Positions 14,235-21,732 of a stretch of DNA of 31,783 nucleotides are shown here, in pieces (within the stretch, counting starts at the first letter, position 1; the number at the start of each line of letters is the position of its first letter). Source of the DNA: Clostridiales bacterium (GTDB lineage: Bacteria; Bacillota; Clostridia; Oscillospirales; Oscillospiraceae). Location of the stretch: positions 1 to 31,783 of the forward strand of contig SFEX01000019.1 in assembly GCA_004557075.1 (NCBI GenBank), read 5' to 3'. Both the position numbers and the translations under genes were made by a program. The notes below the pieces were generated by a model. That model made no database searches, was not told where the DNA came from, and worked only from the letters and a program-made list of their open reading frames with translations.

Positions 14235-14966
14235 TTGAAAAACAAAGTTTTTACACTTGAAGAAGTGCTGAGCAAATTCCATGACGGACAGACCATTCTG
14301 TTCGGCGACTGGCACGGCGAAATCTCCGCAGAGGAGATAATCACCGGCCTTATCGAGAAGAACATCAAGGACGTCACTGCTGTTGCCGTCTCCGGTGGTA
14401 TGCCGGATCAGGGCGTTGGCAGAATGATCGTCAACCATCAGGTAAAGAGCCTTCTCACCACACATATCGGCCTGAACCCCGTTGCGAAGGATCAGTATGT
14501 CGCAGGCGAGCTGGCTGTTGAGTTCATCCCCCAGGGCACCTTCACCGAGAGAATCCGCTGCGGCGGCTACGGCCTCGGCGGCTGCCTTACCCCGACCGGC
14601 GTTGGCACTCAGGTTGCTGAGGGCAAGCAGGTTCTGAACCTGAACGGCAAGGATTATCTGCTTGAGATGCCTATCCGCGGCGATGTAGCTCTGATCAAGG
14701 CAACCAAGGCCGATAAGGCTGGCAACATCTACTTCAACAAGACCAGCGGCGCTATCAGCAACACCATGGCGTTTGCAGCCGACACCGTTATCGTAGAAGT
14801 CGAGGAGCTTGTTGAGATCGGCGAGATCGACCCCGATGATATCGCCGTACCGGCTCCCGTTGTTGATATGGTATACGTCCGCAAGGGCGAGAAGAAGCCT
14901 TTCTGCCCGATGTGGCAGCGGGCCAAGGCAAAAGCTGAAGCAAAAGCAGCAGAAGGAGGAAAGTAA
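14235..14966 (+). CDS. Type I CoA-transferase, subunit A (AtoD-like)
   Basis: Predicted 243-residue alpha subunit of a family I CoA-transferase, which moves CoA between an acyl-CoA and a free acid. It shows VSGGMPDQGVGRMI, a GELAVEFIPQGTFTERIRCGGYGLGGCLTPTGVGT segment typical of alpha subunits, and a low-complexity AKAKAEAKAAEGG tail. Translation starts at TTG 14235, 9 nt after AAAGGTGG. The beta subunit follows after a single nucleotide, so the pair must be co-translated. Candidate substrates are acetate with a short acyl- or 3-oxoacyl-CoA; specificity is not readable. Confidence 0.9.
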   Translation: MKNKVFTLEEVLSKFHDGQTILFGDWHGEISAEEIITGLIEKNIKDVTAVAVSGGMPDQGVGRMIVNHQVKSLLTTHIGLNPVAKDQYVAGELAVEFIPQGTFTERIRCGGYGLGGCLTPTGVGTQVAEGKQVLNLNGKDYLLEMPIRGDVALIKATKADKAGNIYFNKTSGAISNTMAFAADTVIVEVEELVEIGEIDPDDIAVPAPVVDMVYVRKGEKKPFCPMWQRAKAKAEAKAAEGGK

Positions 14967-14967
14967 T

Positions 14968-15624
14968 ATGGCACTGACTGGACGTGCGCTTATAGCATCT
15001 CGTACCGCTAAGTTCTTTAAGGACGGCGATCTTGTTAACCTCGGCATTGGTGTTCCGACTATGTGCGTGAACTACCTGCCCGAAGGCGTTGATCTCTGGC
15101 TGGAAGCCGAGATCGGTATAGTTGGCTGTGGCCCCACTCCCAAGTGGGCAGACGCTGATCCCGACTGCATCGATGCAGGCGGTCAGCCTACCACCATCAT
15201 CAAGGGCGGCAGTGTCGTTCCTCACGACATGTCCTTCGGCCTCATCCGCGGCGGCCATGTTGACGCCACCGTTCTGGGCACCCTGCAGGTAGATGCAGAG
15301 GGCAATATTGCAAACTGGATCATCCCCGGCAAGGTCATCCCCGGCATGGGCGGCGCAATGGACCTTTGCGCAGGCGTTAAGAGAATCGTTGTTACCACCG
15401 ACCACTGCGAGAAGTCCGGTGCTTCCAAGATCCTCAAGAAGTGCACCCTGCCCCTCACCGGTGCAAAGTGCGTTACCGATATAGTCACCGAGCGTGCCTA
15501 CTTTAAGGTAACTCCCAACGGTCTCGTTCTTCAGGAAGTAGCTCCCGGCTACACCGTCGAGGATATCCGCGCCTGCACCGACGCTGACTTCACCGTTGCA
15601 GACGACCTTGGAGTAATGGAGTAA
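14968..15624 (+). CDS. Type I CoA-transferase, subunit B (AtoA-like)
   Basis: Predicted 218-residue beta subunit carrying the catalytic glutamate that forms the glutamyl-CoA thioester. The active-site segment LEAEIGIVGCG (E48 proposed) replaces the common SENGILG form. Later blocks are GGHVDATVLGTLQVDAEGNIANW, IPGMGGAMDL and VTDHCEKSGASKILKKCTLPLTG, all typical. The ATG at 14968 follows AGGAGGAAAGTAAT and gives full family length; longer upstream frames run back through subunit A. It ends the seven-gene operon. Confidence 0.92.
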   Translation: MALTGRALIASRTAKFFKDGDLVNLGIGVPTMCVNYLPEGVDLWLEAEIGIVGCGPTPKWADADPDCIDAGGQPTTIIKGGSVVPHDMSFGLIRGGHVDATVLGTLQVDAEGNIANWIIPGKVIPGMGGAMDLCAGVKRIVVTTDHCEKSGASKILKKCTLPLTGAKCVTDIVTERAYFKVTPNGLVLQEVAPGYTVEDIRACTDADFTVADDLGVME

Positions 15625-15654
15625 AGCATAGAAGCGTTTAACCCCCTTCGATCT

Positions 15655-15759
15655 GCCCCGTGCTCTGCGTCTGACGCATGGGGCGATCCCTCCCGCAAGA
15701 GAGCCCGCAAGGGCTCTCGCGTGCGGGGATGCATACAGAGAAAAACTCCCGCTTGGGAG
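15655..15759 (+). promoter_or_regulatory. Three consecutive hairpins in the leader of coaD
   Basis: Stem 1: GCCCCGTGC / GCATGGGGC (15655-15684, one G-U pair). Stem 2: GAGAGCCC / GGGCTCTC with a GCAA tetraloop (15699-15718), extended by CCCGCA / TGCGGG (15692-15727). Stem 3: CTCCC / GGGAG (15746-15759), which sequesters one GGGAGG while leaving the GGAGG used by coaD at 15764-15768 close by. None has a U-tract. They may mark RNA processing or an attenuator between the CoA-transferase operon and coaD. Confidence 0.45.
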
Positions 15760-15776
15760 GCATGGAGGATCGGATT

Positions 15777-16277
15777 ATGTGTACCGCCATTTACCCCGGC
15801 AGCTTTGACCCGCCTACCCTCGGGCATCTGGACATAATTCGCCGCTGCTCGGCTATCCATGACAAGGTCGTGGTGTGCGTGATGCGAAACGGCGCAAAGG
15901 GCGGCAGCCTTTTCAGCTGCGCCGAGCGTGCCGAGCTTCTGAGCACGATAACGGCGGATCTGCCGAATGTTCAGGTCGATACCTACGGCGGCCTGCTTGC
16001 AGATTATGCGCGCCGCTACCCTGACCCCGTGATAGTCCGTGGGCTGAGAGCAGTGACCGACTTCGAGTATGAATTTCAGATGGCAAACGTCAACAGGAAG
16101 CTTGCGCCGGAGATCGAGACGATATTCATGATAGCCCGAGACAAATACACATTTCTCAGCTCAAGCGTAGTGCGCGAGCTGGGGCGTTACCGCGGCGATT
16201 TGGGCGAGTTTGTGCCGCCCGCAGTCGAGCAGGCGCTTCGCATTAAGTTAGGCGCAAGAAAATTTGAAGATGAATAA
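15777..16277 (+). CDS. coaD: Pantetheine-phosphate adenylyltransferase
   Basis: Predicted 166-residue cytoplasmic enzyme converting 4'-phosphopantetheine and ATP to dephospho-CoA, the penultimate step of CoA synthesis. It has the nucleotidyltransferase TxGH motif (T14-H17 in YPGSFDPPTLGH), the VRGLRAVTDFEYEFQMANVNRKL substrate block and SSSVVREL near the C-terminus; length matches CoaD. The ATG at 15777 is chosen because GGAGG sits 8 nt upstream and the family begins with a short MxTAIYPG strand. A longer frame reaches back into the leader hairpins. Placement directly behind a CoA-dependent catabolic operon is suggestive but coaD is a housekeeping gene found in many contexts. Confidence 0.95.
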   Translation: MCTAIYPGSFDPPTLGHLDIIRRCSAIHDKVVVCVMRNGAKGGSLFSCAERAELLSTITADLPNVQVDTYGGLLADYARRYPDPVIVRGLRAVTDFEYEFQMANVNRKLAPEIETIFMIARDKYTFLSSSVVRELGRYRGDLGEFVPPAVEQALRIKLGARKFEDE

Positions 16278-16343
16278 TACATAGAAGCCGCAGGCTTTTG
16301 TTCTTAATAAATATGCCCTTATGAAAGGGACATGGTTCTTCCC

Positions 16344-16374
16344 AAAACCGGTATGATCTCATCATACCGGTTTT
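16344..16374 (+). terminator. Rho-independent terminator of coaD
   Basis: Perfect 14-bp stem AAAACCGGTATGAT / ATCATACCGGTTTT with a CTC loop, followed by further T residues (TTTTTTT through 16377). Confidence 0.9.
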
Positions 16375-16375
16375 T

Positions 16376-16665
16376 TTCCGCCGGCTGGCGGAAAGCAATC
16401 CGCATGAAGGCTTCAAATAGTCGTTTTTACGGTATCCCGACCGGCGGCTGCTGCCGCGAAGCGATTCGCATTAAGGCTTCAAATAATCGCTATTGCAATA
16501 ACCCGACCGGTTGTATTGATGATAATCTTATTGCACTCGCGCACTTAATTATATGGCGCAATGTTGAACACCGCTTTACATCGTAGGGGCGAGCATCGCT
16601 CGTCCGCTCCTCCGGCGAGGAGTCGCCGCACGGTCGTGCTGGCGCAATAGCGACTATTTAAAATG
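16376..16665. repeat. Dispersed modular intergenic repeat, copy cluster 3
   Basis: Between the coaD and permease terminators. Modules: TCCCGACCGG (16437-16446), ACCCGACCGG (16501-16510), TGCACTCGCGC (16532-16542), and the GGCGAGC / GCTCGTC palindrome (16588-16604) in a GTAGGGGCGAGCATCGCTCG context. A CTCCGGCGAGGAGTCGCCG stretch and two GCTTCAAATAxTCGxT links are also present. No gene. Confidence 0.75.
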
Positions 16666-16677
16666 TATAAACGAATT

Positions 16678-16716
16678 AAAAAACCGCCTCGTTCAATTTG
16701 AACGAAGCGGTTTTTT
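16678..16716 (-). terminator. Terminator of the APC permease gene
   Basis: Stem AAAAAACCGC...TCGTTCAA pairing with TTGAACGA...GCGGTTTTTT with one mismatch. On the minus strand it ends in a T-run, 11 nt beyond the permease stop at 16727. The symmetrical A/T flanks make it potentially bidirectional. Confidence 0.85.
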
Positions 16717-16726
16717 AGTTTACTGT

Positions 16727-18160
16727 TTAAGATTTTGACTTCTCGGCTTTCTTGATGCGGTGGCGCTCAAACAGATAGCCGATGAACATCACGACGGCGA
16801 AGAATATGAGGAAGCCGACGCACTGCTTCCAGCCATAGCCGACCCAGATGGCGTAGCAGAAGAACAGGCAGCACAGAACGCCGAGCGCGGGAAGCACAAA
16901 GCGCTTTATCGGGTCAAGATCCTTTGCCTTTACCATCAGTCCGATCATCATGGGAATGTACATGAGGTACAGGCAGATGATGCCGATCTCATCAGGCTCC
17001 CACGCGAACCACTCGGAAGCGTGTATGGTGGCGAACAGTCCCGGGCCGCCCATCCACATAACGACCGTCCAAGCGTACCAGAAGCCGCCGGTCATCAGGC
17101 CGACGATGGAGGACTTGATGGCAAAGTTGTTCTGCGGGTCAATATGGCCGAAAAACTCGGGCTTAGGTCCCATGCCGCGGCTTGAAATGGAGTACATATT
17201 GCGGCAGGACGCCATGATAAGTCCGTTCATTGTGCCGAGGCAGGATATCGTGATAAACACATAGACGACGGTGCCGACAACGCTGCCGAAGAGCTTCGAG
17301 AAGGCGATGCGCGGCAGAACCTCGCCGAATGGCCATGTCGAAATAATGGTGTTGACGTCGCCGACGATGCTCATCGCCCAGATATACAGCGCGTAGAGCA
17401 CGATAGTCACGACAGAGCCGATGACGAGCGCGCGGGGGAGGTTTTTCTTGGAGTCTTTAAGCTCGGAGTTTATCGAGGTCGCGAGTATCCAGCCCTCATA
17501 GGCAAAGGCGAAGCCCACGATGGCCTTGAAGAAGCCCGCGCCGTCAACGGGGGTGTATTCGGGGGTGTTGACAAAATTGAGAACGTCGAGAGTAGCGCCG
17601 TTTATAAGACCGGCGATGGTGCCGACCACGCCCATGAGAATAAGCGGGATGAGCTTTATGACGGTCATGCCGACCTGAAGCTTACCGGCGAGCTTGGGGC
17701 TGAGCGCGTTGATGCCGTAGCCGAAAATGAGGAAGCCCGCGCCGAGACCGATCGCGGCGGGATTGACCATGCCAGTAGAAAAATCTATGGCCGCGATGCC
17801 GAAAAGCTGAAGGAACATCATCGACGAGAAGAAGGCGAGCATTGATGCGATCGCCGGGGTGTAGATCATCGTCATGAACCAGCCGACGAAATACGCGTAC
17901 TTGGGGCCGAGAGCGAGCTCGGCGTAGTCAACGACGCCGTTGACCTTTTCGTATTTGCTGCCGAGGGTTGCGAAAACCAGGGAGCAGATTATGCAGATGA
18001 GGCCGACAATGCCGACAACCGCGATGCCCTGCAAAAGATTGCCGCCCGTCAGTGACAGTACCTTGCCGCCCTTGATAAAGACACCGGAGCCTATGACGAT
18101 TCCGATGACCATGGATATGGCGGTGGGCAGGCCGTAGCGCTTTTCCATTTTGTTATCCAT
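16727..18160 (-). CDS. APC-family amino acid/amine permease
   Basis: Predicted 477-residue membrane transporter with about 12 hydrophobic segments. TM1 carries the unwound GIVIGSGVFIKGG motif that binds the substrate backbone in APC proteins. FAYEGWILATSINSELKDSKKNLPRAL is the TM6-loop signature, and the C-terminus is a basic KKAEKSKS tail. Start: ATG at 18160 with AGGAGAG 7 nt upstream. It is monocistronic, with its own promoter (18216-18244) and terminator. The family takes up amino acids, polyamines or exchanges them; the cargo cannot be assigned. No catabolic amino-acid genes adjoin it. Confidence 0.9.
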   Translation of the reverse strand: MDNKMEKRYGLPTAISMVIGIVIGSGVFIKGGKVLSLTGGNLLQGIAVVGIVGLICIICSLVFATLGSKYEKVNGVVDYAELALGPKYAYFVGWFMTMIYTPAIASMLAFFSSMMFLQLFGIAAIDFSTGMVNPAAIGLGAGFLIFGYGINALSPKLAGKLQVGMTVIKLIPLILMGVVGTIAGLINGATLDVLNFVNTPEYTPVDGAGFFKAIVGFAFAYEGWILATSINSELKDSKKNLPRALVIGSVVTIVLYALYIWAMSIVGDVNTIISTWPFGEVLPRIAFSKLFGSVVGTVVYVFITISCLGTMNGLIMASCRNMYSISSRGMGPKPEFFGHIDPQNNFAIKSSIVGLMTGGFWYAWTVVMWMGGPGLFATIHASEWFAWEPDEIGIICLYLMYIPMMIGLMVKAKDLDPIKRFVLPALGVLCCLFFCYAIWVGYGWKQCVGFLIFFAVVMFIGYLFERHRIKKAEKSKS

Positions 18161-18215
18161 TCGTTTCTCTCCTAATAAACCTTCTGTCGGCTATGCACAA
18201 TAAGCCGATGTTAAA

Positions 18216-18244
18216 ATAATACCCTGTCGTGTCGAAAATGTCAA
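18216..18244 (-). promoter_or_regulatory. Promoter of the APC permease gene
   Basis: On the minus strand TTGACA (18244-18239) and TATTAT (18221-18216), spacer 17 bp. The start point near 18209 gives a leader of about 50 nt. Confidence 0.7.
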
Positions 18245-18277
18245 TGTTTAATGAACAAATTGTTAATTTGACTTTTA

Positions 18278-18297
18278 CTTGTACGCGAACGTACAAG
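18278..18297. promoter_or_regulatory. Perfect palindromic site between permease and endolysin genes
   Basis: CTTGTACG (18278-18285) and CGTACAAG (18290-18297) flank CGAA. It lies about 35 bp upstream of the permease -35 and about 60 bp upstream of the endolysin start, a plausible regulator site for either. I cannot name the regulator. Confidence 0.5.
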
Positions 18298-18330
18298 AAA
18301 CGCGCCGGTGCAGGCTATGGGTGAAGGGCA

Positions 18331-18336
18331 TATAAT
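18331..18336 (+). promoter_or_regulatory. Candidate -10 element of the endolysin-holin pair
   Basis: TATAAT in a GGCATATAATGAC context, with no recognisable TTGACA 16-18 bp upstream. The CATATAAT form resembles -10 elements of sporulation sigma factors about as much as vegetative ones. Weak evidence. Confidence 0.3.
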
Positions 18337-18357
18337 GACACGAAAAGGAGGATGACT

Positions 18358-19056
18358 TTGAAAATTTATTTATCACCGTCCAAGCAGACGGCAAATTTAT
18401 ACGCGGCCGGAGGCACGAACGAGCAGAGCCAGTGCAATCTCATCGCGGCGGCGGCCGAAAAAGCGCTGCGGCGCTGCGGCTTTGAGGTGAAAAGAGCGCC
18501 GGAGGGTCAGGAGATAGAGGAGAGCGTCAGACAGTCCAACGCCTGGGGCGCCGACCTGCACATGCCCATCCACACCAACGCCGGCGGCGGCAGGGGCTGC
18601 GTTGTTTTCATATCCCGCCGCAGCGACGACCGCCTTGCGATTGCGCAGCCGATCTATGAGGAGATCGACGCGATAACGCTCTATCGCTCGCCCTACGGCG
18701 TCAGGGAGAAGCAGTTTTACGAGATACGAAACTCAAACGCCGTGTGCGCCTATGTCGAGTGCGAGTTTCACGACGACCCCGAGCTTGCGCGCTGGATCAT
18801 CGCGAACACCGGCGCTTTGGGCGAGGCGATATGCCGTGGCGTCTGTCGCGGCTTCGGCGTAGAATATATTAAGGAGGAGAACGAGAAAATGGTAAGATGG
18901 AACAACCTTGAGGCTATGCCCGAGGGCTACCGCAAGATGGCCGAGCGCTATGTCGAGGCCGGTGCGCTGCGGGGCAAAAATAACGGCGAGCTTGATCTTA
19001 GCGAGGATATGCTCAGAACGATGGAGATCGTGCGTCGCTATTTCGAGGGGGAATAG
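18358..19056 (+). CDS. N-acetylmuramoyl-L-alanine amidase, phage endolysin type
   Basis: Predicted 232-residue cell-wall amidase (Amidase_3 fold). It begins KIYLSPSKQTANLYA with a NEQSQCN helix and has SNAWGADLHMPIHTNAGGGRG, where the H in HTNA is a zinc ligand, and a late ECEFHDDPELARWI segment holding the catalytic Glu. In place of the classical first-strand GHGG there is SPSKQ, a form I associate with prophage endolysins of clostridia. The C-terminal about 50 residues (MVRWNNLEAMPEGYRKMAERYVEAG...LDLSEDMLR) form a small domain common behind such lysins. TTG 18358 is preferred: AGGAGG (18346-18351) is 6 nt upstream, while the ATG at 18352 touches it. The holin gene starts 3 nt after the stop. 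Confidence 0.88.
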   Translation: MKIYLSPSKQTANLYAAGGTNEQSQCNLIAAAAEKALRRCGFEVKRAPEGQEIEESVRQSNAWGADLHMPIHTNAGGGRGCVVFISRRSDDRLAIAQPIYEEIDAITLYRSPYGVREKQFYEIRNSNAVCAYVECEFHDDPELARWIIANTGALGEAICRGVCRGFGVEYIKEENEKMVRWNNLEAMPEGYRKMAERYVEAGALRGKNNGELDLSEDMLRTMEIVRRYFEGE

Positions 19057-19059
19057 GTC

Positions 19060-19527
19060 ATGAACACACCCGATAAAGCGGCCGAGATAAAGGCGGCGAT
19101 AGCGGCGGTGGCCGCGTTCGGAACGGGACTTTTCGGCTGGGTGGGCTGGCTGATAATACTGTGGCTGCTGGCGACGGCGCTGGACTATATAACCGGCACC
19201 TGCGCGGCGCTGTACAATAAACGCTGGAGCAGCGCCGAGGCAAGGCGCGGGCTGTGGCACAAGTTGGGTAGCATATTTGCTGTGCTCGTCGCGGCGCTGT
19301 GTGATATCGCGCTGAACGTTATCGGCGATAATCTGGGCATCGGGCTGTTCAGCACCGACTACCGCTGTATAATAACGCCGCTCGTCGCGGCATGGTATAC
19401 CTTCACGGAGCTCGGCAGCATCGTTGAAAACGCCGCCGCCCTCGGCGCGCCCATCCCGCAGTTTCTGCGTAAGACCATAGAGGGCTCAAAGGACAGCATC
19501 GACAATAACGAAAAGAAAAAAGGTTAA
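19060..19527 (+). CDS. Phage-type holin (holin_4 / TcdE-like family)
   Basis: Predicted 155-residue small membrane protein with about three or four hydrophobic segments (near 14-45, 68-95, 105-125). It has the family's WLIILWLLATALDYITG segment and the following RWSSAEARRGLWHKLG loop, plus a charged C-terminal tail (KDSIDNNEKKKG). Holins of this family permeabilise the membrane to release an endolysin or, in TcdE, toxins. GAGGGGGA lies 7 nt before the ATG. It pairs tightly with the amidase upstream but no other phage gene is nearby. Its stop codon lies inside the terminator stem. Confidence 0.88.
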   Translation: MNTPDKAAEIKAAIAAVAAFGTGLFGWVGWLIILWLLATALDYITGTCAALYNKRWSSAEARRGLWHKLGSIFAVLVAALCDIALNVIGDNLGIGLFSTDYRCIITPLVAAWYTFTELGSIVENAAALGAPIPQFLRKTIEGSKDSIDNNEKKKG

Positions 19528-19550
19528 GACAAATTTGTCTTAACCTTTTT
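19517..19550. terminator. Shared bidirectional terminator
   Basis: A perfect 34-bp palindrome with arms AAAAAGGTTAAGACAAA and its complement. It works in both directions, closing the holin gene (+), whose stop it contains, and the enoate reductase gene (-), whose stop is at 19574. Confidence 0.9.
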
Positions 19551-19573
19551 AGTTTATATGCTTTTTGTGGGGA

Positions 19574-21637
19574 CTATATCTTCATTGCAACGTCCCATGC
19601 GCGCCAGATGGCGGTACGCAGGTTGCCGATGGTGACACAGTCGCCGACGCGGTAGACGTTCTTCGCCTTGCCGCCGACAGGTGCGGGAACAAAGCCGATG
19701 CCGTTTACGATATCGTCGTACTCGACCTCAAATACGTTCTTGCCGTCCTTGGAAGCGATAACAACGGTCTTGTCCTTGATCTCACGGATGGTGTGCTCAA
19801 GGTATACGGGCACCTTGTGGTACTCGAGAGCGTCACGCAGGAAGGAAGCGTTGGACAGGCAGACGTTCTGAGCGGGGACGAGGTCTCTTGCAAACTCGAC
19901 GATCATCGGGTGCTTGCCCTGGAGAACCATCTCGTATGCGGCTTCGCAGGCGGACTGGCCGCCGCCGAAGAACATGACCTTATCGCCTACGGGAACCTTC
20001 TCACGCAGGAGCTGAGTGAAGGTCAGGCATTTCTCGAAGCCGGGGATGACCATCTTTCTGGGCACTGCGCCGGTTGCGACAACTATTGCGTCGTAGCCGC
20101 GGAGGGTGCCGAGGTCGTTGATCTCAACGCCGAAGCGGATGTCGAGACCCTCTTTTTCGACTTCCTTCTCATACCACTTGATGAGAGTCTTGTCGTTTTC
20201 CTTGAAGCTCATCGCGGAAGCGGTGAGGAACAGACCGCCTATGCGATCTTCCTTCTCGAAGATGACGGGGTTGTGGCCGCGCTTTTTGAGAACCAGTGCT
20301 GCCTCTACGCCGCCGATGCCGGCGCCGATGATGGCGACCTTCTTCGGGTGCTTGGTGGGAACGATCTTGTAGCGGTTGTGCTGCATGGTCGACGGAGTAA
20401 GGGCGCAGCGGCCGAGGTGGAGAGAGTCCTCAAGAGCCTGGACGTTAGGAGTGCCCTTGTACTTTGCAAAGTTGAAGCAGCCGTTGTGGCAGCGGATGCA
20501 GGGCTTGATCTCATCCTCGCGGCCTTCCTGAATCTTGATGATCCAGTCGGGATCGACGAGGTTCTGACGTGCGATTGCCATTGCGTCGAGGCGGCCTGCG
20601 GCGATCTCTTCCGCTGCGGTCTCGGGGAGCATACGGCCAGCGCAGGCCACGGGCTTGTCGGTGAACTGTCTTATGTGCTCAACATCTGCGAGGTTGCAGT
20701 TATCGGGCATGTACTGAGGCGGATGTGCCCAGTACCATGCGTCGTAAGTACCGTTGTCGCAGTTGAAGAAGTCGTAGCCCATGTCGCCGAGGTACTTGAT
20801 AGCTCTCTCGGATTCGGGCATATCGCGGCCCCACTCCTCGAACTCTTCGCCGGGAACTGCGCCCTTGCCCCAGGTCTTGGTGTAGGACTTGACGGAGTAA
20901 CGGAGGGATACGGGGAAGTCTTCGCCAGCTTCGCGCTTTATGCACTTAACGATCTCAACAGGGAAGCGGAAACGGTTCTCGAAGGAGCCGCCGTACTGGT
21001 CCTCACGCCAGTTCCAGTTCTCCATAGTGAACTGGTCAAGCAGATAGCCCTCGTGAACGGCGTGGATCTCAACGCCGTCAACGCCTGCGTCGCGCAGCAT
21101 CTTTGCGGTCTTGCCGAATGCCTCGACCATCTCCTGAATCTCCTTGACGGTCAGCGGACGGGAGAGCAGATCCTCCTGCCAGCGGTTAGGAGTTGCGGAA
21201 GCGGATGCGCAGGTGTAGCTGATGTCGACGATGGGGGATGCGATCTTGTTCAGGACGGGGTGCTTATTCAGGAATACCATCCAGTCGGTAACCGCCATGG
21301 AACGGCCCATGCCTGCTGCGAGCTGGATGAACAGCTTTGCGCCGGTCTTGTGGTACTCTACCATGAATTCCTTGAGCTGCTTGAACATTCTCTTGTTCTG
21401 ATACAGCCAGCGGCGACCCATAGCGTCGCGGATGCACTGCATGCCGGGGAGGACAAGGCCAACGCCCTTCTGCGCTCTCTGGAGCAGGAAGTAAGCCGCC
21501 TCTTTATCGAAGTGGCAGGGCTCCATCCAGCCGAACAGAGAGGTACCTCCCATTGAGCACTGGACAATGCGGTTCTTGATCTCTACGTTGCCGATCTTGA
21601 ACGGAGTGAATAGGGGTGCGTACTTTTCGTTCATCAT
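19574..21637 (-). CDS. NADH:flavin oxidoreductase / enoate reductase, copy 1 (OYE-type, Fe-S, FAD)
   Basis: Predicted 687-residue reductase of the 2,4-dienoyl-CoA reductase / BaiCD-BaiH / clostridial enoate reductase family, passing hydride from NAD(P)H via FAD and [4Fe-4S] to FMN for reduction of an activated C=C. Residues 1-375 are the FMN TIM barrel, with GVDGVEIHAVHEGYLLDQF (H192, H195) and YGGSFENRFRFPVEIV. C380, C383, C387 and C411 would bind the cluster. From about 432 a FAD/NAD(P) module has GAGIGG (438-443) and a second GGGQSACEAAYE. ATG 21637 is chosen with AAAGGAA 9 nt upstream; the longer TTG-initiated form would contain that ribosome site. It is downstream of copy 2, 95 nt away, probably co-transcribed. 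Substrate unknown. Confidence 0.92.
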   Translation of the reverse strand: MMNEKYAPLFTPFKIGNVEIKNRIVQCSMGGTSLFGWMEPCHFDKEAAYFLLQRAQKGVGLVLPGMQCIRDAMGRRWLYQNKRMFKQLKEFMVEYHKTGAKLFIQLAAGMGRSMAVTDWMVFLNKHPVLNKIASPIVDISYTCASASATPNRWQEDLLSRPLTVKEIQEMVEAFGKTAKMLRDAGVDGVEIHAVHEGYLLDQFTMENWNWREDQYGGSFENRFRFPVEIVKCIKREAGEDFPVSLRYSVKSYTKTWGKGAVPGEEFEEWGRDMPESERAIKYLGDMGYDFFNCDNGTYDAWYWAHPPQYMPDNCNLADVEHIRQFTDKPVACAGRMLPETAAEEIAAGRLDAMAIARQNLVDPDWIIKIQEGREDEIKPCIRCHNGCFNFAKYKGTPNVQALEDSLHLGRCALTPSTMQHNRYKIVPTKHPKKVAIIGAGIGGVEAALVLKKRGHNPVIFEKEDRIGGLFLTASAMSFKENDKTLIKWYEKEVEKEGLDIRFGVEINDLGTLRGYDAIVVATGAVPRKMVIPGFEKCLTFTQLLREKVPVGDKVMFFGGGQSACEAAYEMVLQGKHPMIVEFARDLVPAQNVCLSNASFLRDALEYHKVPVYLEHTIREIKDKTVVIASKDGKNVFEVEYDDIVNGIGFVPAPVGGKAKNVYRVGDCVTIGNLRTAIWRAWDVAMKI

Positions 21638-21672
21638 GTGATGTTTTTCCTTTAACAATTTGTATTTTAACG

Positions 21673-21697
21673 GAAGCTCCCCTTTTGGGGGAGCTTC
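21673..21697 (-). other. Stem-loop between the two reductase genes
   Basis: Perfect 10-bp stem GAAGCTCCCC / GGGGAGCTTC with a 5-nt loop in the 95-nt gap. No U-tract follows on the minus strand (CGTTAAAA), so it more likely stabilises or segments the mRNA than ends it. Confidence 0.5.
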
Positions 21698-21732
21698 TTG
21701 TTAATGGCTATATTGCTTTAAGTGCGCAAAGA

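Noticed and set aside
12680..15405. Long minus-strand frames opposite the isomerase and CoA-transferase genes
   Set aside because: Shadow frames of well-supported genes; no start signals and no recognisable domains.
9651..15624. Classical butyrate-synthesis operon
   Set aside because: Thiolase and 3-hydroxybutyryl-CoA dehydrogenase are missing and the crotonase-like protein lacks both hydratase glutamates.
18358..19527. Prophage
   Set aside because: Only the lysis pair is present; neighbours on both sides are ordinary metabolic genes with no integrase, structural or replication genes.
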